Of a stretch of 7,634 bases of DNA, positions 5,593-7,634 are shown one piece after another. The notes beneath the pieces are model-generated. The model searched no databases, had not been told where the DNA came from, and saw nothing but the letters and a program-made list of their open reading frames with translations. Source of the stretch: Symbiobacteriaceae bacterium (GTDB lineage: Bacteria; Bacillota_E; Symbiobacteriia; Symbiobacteriales; Symbiobacteriaceae); the NCBI GenBank assembly GCA_027356675.1, contig DAHVXO010000280.1, forward strand, positions 1 through 7,634. Reading direction: 5' to 3'. The translations under genes and the position numbers were made by a program. Positions within the stretch are counted from its first letter, which is position 1, and each line of letters starts with the position of its first letter.

Positions 5593-5605
5593 GTTGGTTC
5601 ACCTC
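5593..5605 (-). promoter_or_regulatory. Ribosome-binding site that decides the ATC start of the tandem shell gene
   Basis: The minus strand reads GAGGTGA (5605-5599), then ACCAAC, then ATC. The last three bases of the SD are also the in-frame TGA stop that closes the frame upstream. The start must therefore lie after it, and the ATC is the only codon with correct spacing. The expected first residues of the family follow directly. Confidence 0.65.
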
Positions 5606-5647
5606 TGGTCTTAAGCGGTTCAGGCGGGTTGGGCCGCGCCTTCACCG

Positions 5648-7111
5648 CTAGATAATCCGGAAATGGCCCACCAGCACGCACCGGCGCTCACGCGTGAACG
5701 TGCGGGCCGATGTGATGCCCTCACCAGTAGAGCCGGCAATGGAGAGCGAGACGAAGCCCTCGCCGCCGATGCCGAGCCCGGCGTAATGCGGGCCATTCTT
5801 GACAAAGATGGAGCAGTTGGATTCCTTGGCCATCCGGCTCAGGTTGCGGATGTCGTTGGAGTGGATCGAGGCCGTATGCCGGTTGCCCTTCTCCGCCTTG
5901 ATGGCCAGGTCGATGGCCGACGCGGCGTCAGGCATCCGGACGATGGGCAGGACCGGCATCATCATCTCGTTCCACACAAACGGGTGATCCTGCGGCACTT
6001 CGCAGATGACCAGCCGGGACGCAGCCGGAGCGGTGATGCCGGCATCCCGGAGGATCAGCCCCGCGTCCTTGCCGATATACTTGCGATTCATGCCCCTGGG
6101 GCTCGTGTCGCCTGAGGGGTAGAGCAGCCGCATGAGCCGGTCCACCTCGGACCATTTGACCTCAAAGGCGCCATGCTTTACCATTAACTGCTTGACCTGA
6201 TCCGCCACCGCCCCAACCACAAAGCACTCCTTCTCCGCCGTGCAGAGCACGGTGTTGTCGAAGGAGGCACCGTCGACGACATCCTGCGCCGCCTTGTCGA
6301 GGTCGGCCGTTTCGTCGATGACCGTCGGGGGGTTGCCCGGACCCGCAGCCCAGACTTTCTTGCCGCAAGTCATGGCGAGCTTGACCACCGGTCCGCCGCC
6401 AGTTACGAGCAGGGCGTCGATGCCCTTGTGGGTCATGAGCGCCTGAGCGCTCTCAATGGTCGGCTCGGCGACGCAAGTCAGCAGCGACTCTGGTCCGCCG
6501 GCCCCGGCGATCGCCTGGTTGAGGATCTCGACGGCTGATGCGCAGCAAGCCTTTGCGCTGGGATGGAAGTTGAAGACTACAGCGTTCCCTGCCGCCACGA
6601 GGCTCAGCCCATTGTTGATGATGGTCGCAGTCGGATTGGTGGTCGGAGTGATGCACCCCACCACGCCCCACGGCGCCCGCTCGACGATAGTAAGACCGTC
6701 ATCCCCGCTCCAGGAGACGGTGATGATGTCCTCCACCCCGGGAGTCTTGTTGGCTGCAAACAGGTTCTTCTTGGCCTTATCCTCTACCCGACCCAGCCCG
6801 GTCTCCCGGACTGCGTAGTCGGCCAGGAAATGGGCGGCGCCCCGGGCGGCCACCCGCATGGCCTCGATGATCTCCTTGCGCTTGGACAGCGGCAGGACCT
6901 GGAGCCGGAGGAAAGCAATCCGGGCAGCGCGGGCTGCCTCATCGACTGTCGTGTAGATGCCGCTCGGGTTCACCTTGACCCCGCCCTCGGCGACCGCCTG
7001 TGCGGCGGCCCGGACATCGGCATCCAGCGCACCCTGCTGCCCGAGCTTCTGCATGACCTCCGCAACCAGTTGGGAGATCTGTTCCTTGGCAAGCAACTGA
7101 GTCACCTCCAC
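5648..7111 (-). CDS. CoA-acylating aldehyde dehydrogenase, EutE/PduP family, with N-terminal encapsulation helix
   Basis: The 487-residue product oxidises an aldehyde with NAD+ and CoA to an acyl-CoA; in this operon the likely substrate is acetaldehyde released by the DERA enzyme. Visible landmarks are PTTNP at 156-160, NFHPSAK at 181-187, the nucleotide-site TGGGPVV at 237-243, GPGNPPTVID at 257-266, and the nucleophile Cys290 in DNTVLCTAEKE. EutE and PduP are about 465 residues, so this one is slightly longer, mostly at the N-terminus. Residues 9-24 (KEQISQLVAEVMQKLG) form an amphipathic helix before a variable linker, the arrangement of BMC encapsulation peptides. The longest start is GTG at 7111 with a weak SD. 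A GGAGGTGA at 7102-7109 lies five bases before a TTG at 7096 and may mark the true start (482 aa). The fold assignment is secure; the substrate is inferred from context. Confidence 0.95.
   Translation of the reverse strand: MEVTQLLAKEQISQLVAEVMQKLGQQGALDADVRAAAQAVAEGGVKVNPSGIYTTVDEAARAARIAFLRLQVLPLSKRKEIIEAMRVAARGAAHFLADYAVRETGLGRVEDKAKKNLFAANKTPGVEDIITVSWSGDDGLTIVERAPWGVVGCITPTTNPTATIINNGLSLVAAGNAVVFNFHPSAKACCASAVEILNQAIAGAGGPESLLTCVAEPTIESAQALMTHKGIDALLVTGGGPVVKLAMTCGKKVWAAGPGNPPTVIDETADLDKAAQDVVDGASFDNTVLCTAEKECFVVGAVADQVKQLMVKHGAFEVKWSEVDRLMRLLYPSGDTSPRGMNRKYIGKDAGLILRDAGITAPAASRLVICEVPQDHPFVWNEMMMPVLPIVRMPDAASAIDLAIKAEKGNRHTASIHSNDIRNLSRMAKESNCSIFVKNGPHYAGLGIGGEGFVSLSIAGSTGEGITSARTFTRERRCVLVGHFRII
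7094..7109 (-). promoter_or_regulatory. Strong SD inside the 5' end of the aldehyde dehydrogenase gene, pointing to a TTG start
   Basis: The minus strand reads GGAGGTGA (7109-7102), then CTCAG, then TTG (7096-7094) in the dehydrogenase frame. This is near-ideal SD spacing. The upstream GTG at 7111 has only a weak GCGGGA-like site before it. A TTG start would give an N-terminus MLAKEQISQLVAEV, still holding the whole targeting helix. Confidence 0.5.
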
Positions 7112-7130
7112 GGTCCCGCTAAACCGCAGG

Positions 7131-7424
7131 CTAGCCCTTGGTGTAAACCTTCTGCCCCTGCACGTCCAGCGTATCGACGATCGCCATGATGACGGCGTCG
7201 CAGGGGGTATCCTTGGTGCGGGAAGTCTGTCGGGCAGAGGAGCCAGAGCAGACCATTACGATCTCGCCTTCGCCCGCTCCGACGGCGTCGATGGCGACCA
7301 GGGGTCTGCCGTCCGGGCTCTGGTCCGCCAGGGACACAGGCTGAACGATCTGCAACTTCTGCCCGGAAAGTTTGTCGTCTTTCCGGGTGGCGACGACGGT
7401 TCCAATCACGCGAGCCAGAATCAC
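7131..7424 (-). CDS. BMC-P pentameric vertex protein, EutN/CcmL family (copy 1)
   Basis: This 97-residue protein is the usual length for the EutN/CcmL family. It begins MILARVIGTVVATRKD, has the conserved GAGEGEIVMVCSGSSAR core near residues 48-66, and ends with the strand AVIMAIVDTLDV. Members form pentamers that cap the twelve vertices of the shell. The start is a GTG about nine bases after a GGTGGTGA ribosome-binding site. It keeps the SGSSAR motif that the two downstream copies have lost, so it is the most canonical of the three vertex proteins here. It sits between the partial hexamer gene and the aldehyde dehydrogenase gene, with only 19 bp before the longest dehydrogenase reading. Assignment is firm. 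Confidence 0.94.
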   Translation of the reverse strand: MILARVIGTVVATRKDDKLSGQKLQIVQPVSLADQSPDGRPLVAIDAVGAGEGEIVMVCSGSSARQTSRTKDTPCDAVIMAIVDTLDVQGQKVYTKG

Positions 7425-7456
7425 GTAGGCTCACCACCTTGGTCATCCGTAGGAGA

Positions 7457-7634
7457 CTACTCTGCCTTCAGCGCGATCGGCAGGGTCGCATCCAGGTCGG
7501 AATGCGGCCGCGGGATCACGTGCACGGAGATGACCTCACCAACCTTCGCAGCGGCAGCCGCACCGGCATCCGTAGCGGACTTGACCGCAGCGACGTCGCC
7601 CCGCACGATTGCGGTGACATAGCCGGAACCAATC
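7457..7634 (-). CDS. BMC-H hexameric shell protein, PduA/EutM-like (partial, N-terminus outside window)
   Basis: The last 58 codons of a BMC-domain shell protein are present; the start lies beyond the right edge. The visible part opens with [20 protein letters not shown] and continues through the GD-V-AVK-A-DAGA helix and the strand [15 protein letters not shown], the standard C-terminal half of PduA/EutM-type single-domain shell proteins. These form cyclic hexamers that tile the facets of the polyhedral shell. The IGSG stretch is the loop that lines the central pore in PduA, so this copy keeps the classical small-metabolite pore loop. It is the first gene seen of the operon, and the vertex-protein gene follows after about 32 bp. 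Family assignment is secure; whether upstream residues add an extension cannot be seen. Confidence 0.95.
   Translation of the reverse strand, partial: IGSGYVTAIVRGDVAAVKSATDAGAAAAAKVGEVISVHVIPRPHSDLDATLPIALKAE

Noticed and set aside
6563..7189. 208-codon plus-strand frame
   Set aside because: It lies antisense to the aldehyde dehydrogenase with low-complexity composition and no family features.

Overview
The window carries the distal part of a bacterial microcompartment (BMC) operon, followed by a short accessory region. Every gene I can support lies on the minus strand, so transcription runs from the right edge to the left. The DNA is clearly GC-rich, genes are tightly packed with stop/start overlaps, and most starts have good Shine-Dalgarno (SD) sequences. 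This points to a GC-rich bacterium. I cannot name a phylum, because such loci are scattered across many lineages including uncultured ones.

BMC operon (7634 to 1966, in transcription order): a hexameric shell protein cut by the window edge; a pentameric vertex protein; a CoA-acylating aldehyde dehydrogenase (EutE/PduP type); a PduT-like tandem-domain shell protein that appears to start at ATC; a second hexameric shell protein; three spaced 33-34 bp repeats; an RpiB-family sugar-phosphate isomerase; two more vertex proteins; and a large protein that joins a targeting helix, a flavoprotein domain and a deoxyribose-phosphate aldolase (DERA) domain. A hairpin followed by a T run ends the operon just past the aldolase gene.

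The enzyme set (DERA, RpiB-like, acylating aldehyde dehydrogenase) matches what I recall as the 'sugar-phosphate-utilising' (SPU) class of metabolosome. The inferred chemistry is: a 2-deoxy-sugar phosphate is cleaved inside the shell to glyceraldehyde 3-phosphate plus acetaldehyde, and the acetaldehyde becomes acetyl-CoA with NADH formation. The aldehyde dehydrogenase and the aldolase fusion both begin with short amphipathic helices that look like encapsulation peptides. No alcohol dehydrogenase or phosphotransacylase is visible here; they may lie upstream of the right edge.

Accessory region (1827 to 1): an unrecognised 129-aa protein gene; a roughly 300-bp non-coding stretch with two hairpin elements, an AT-rich promoter and operator-like repeats; then two tandem DUF2589-family genes, the second cut by the left edge. 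Any functional tie between these and the microcompartment is unproven.

The points most worth following are the flavoprotein-DERA fusion, an RpiB-like enzyme with Asp where the catalytic Cys normally sits, the apparent ATC start of the tandem shell gene, the spaced repeats between shell gene and isomerase gene, and the tandem DUF2589 pair with its repeat-rich promoter.
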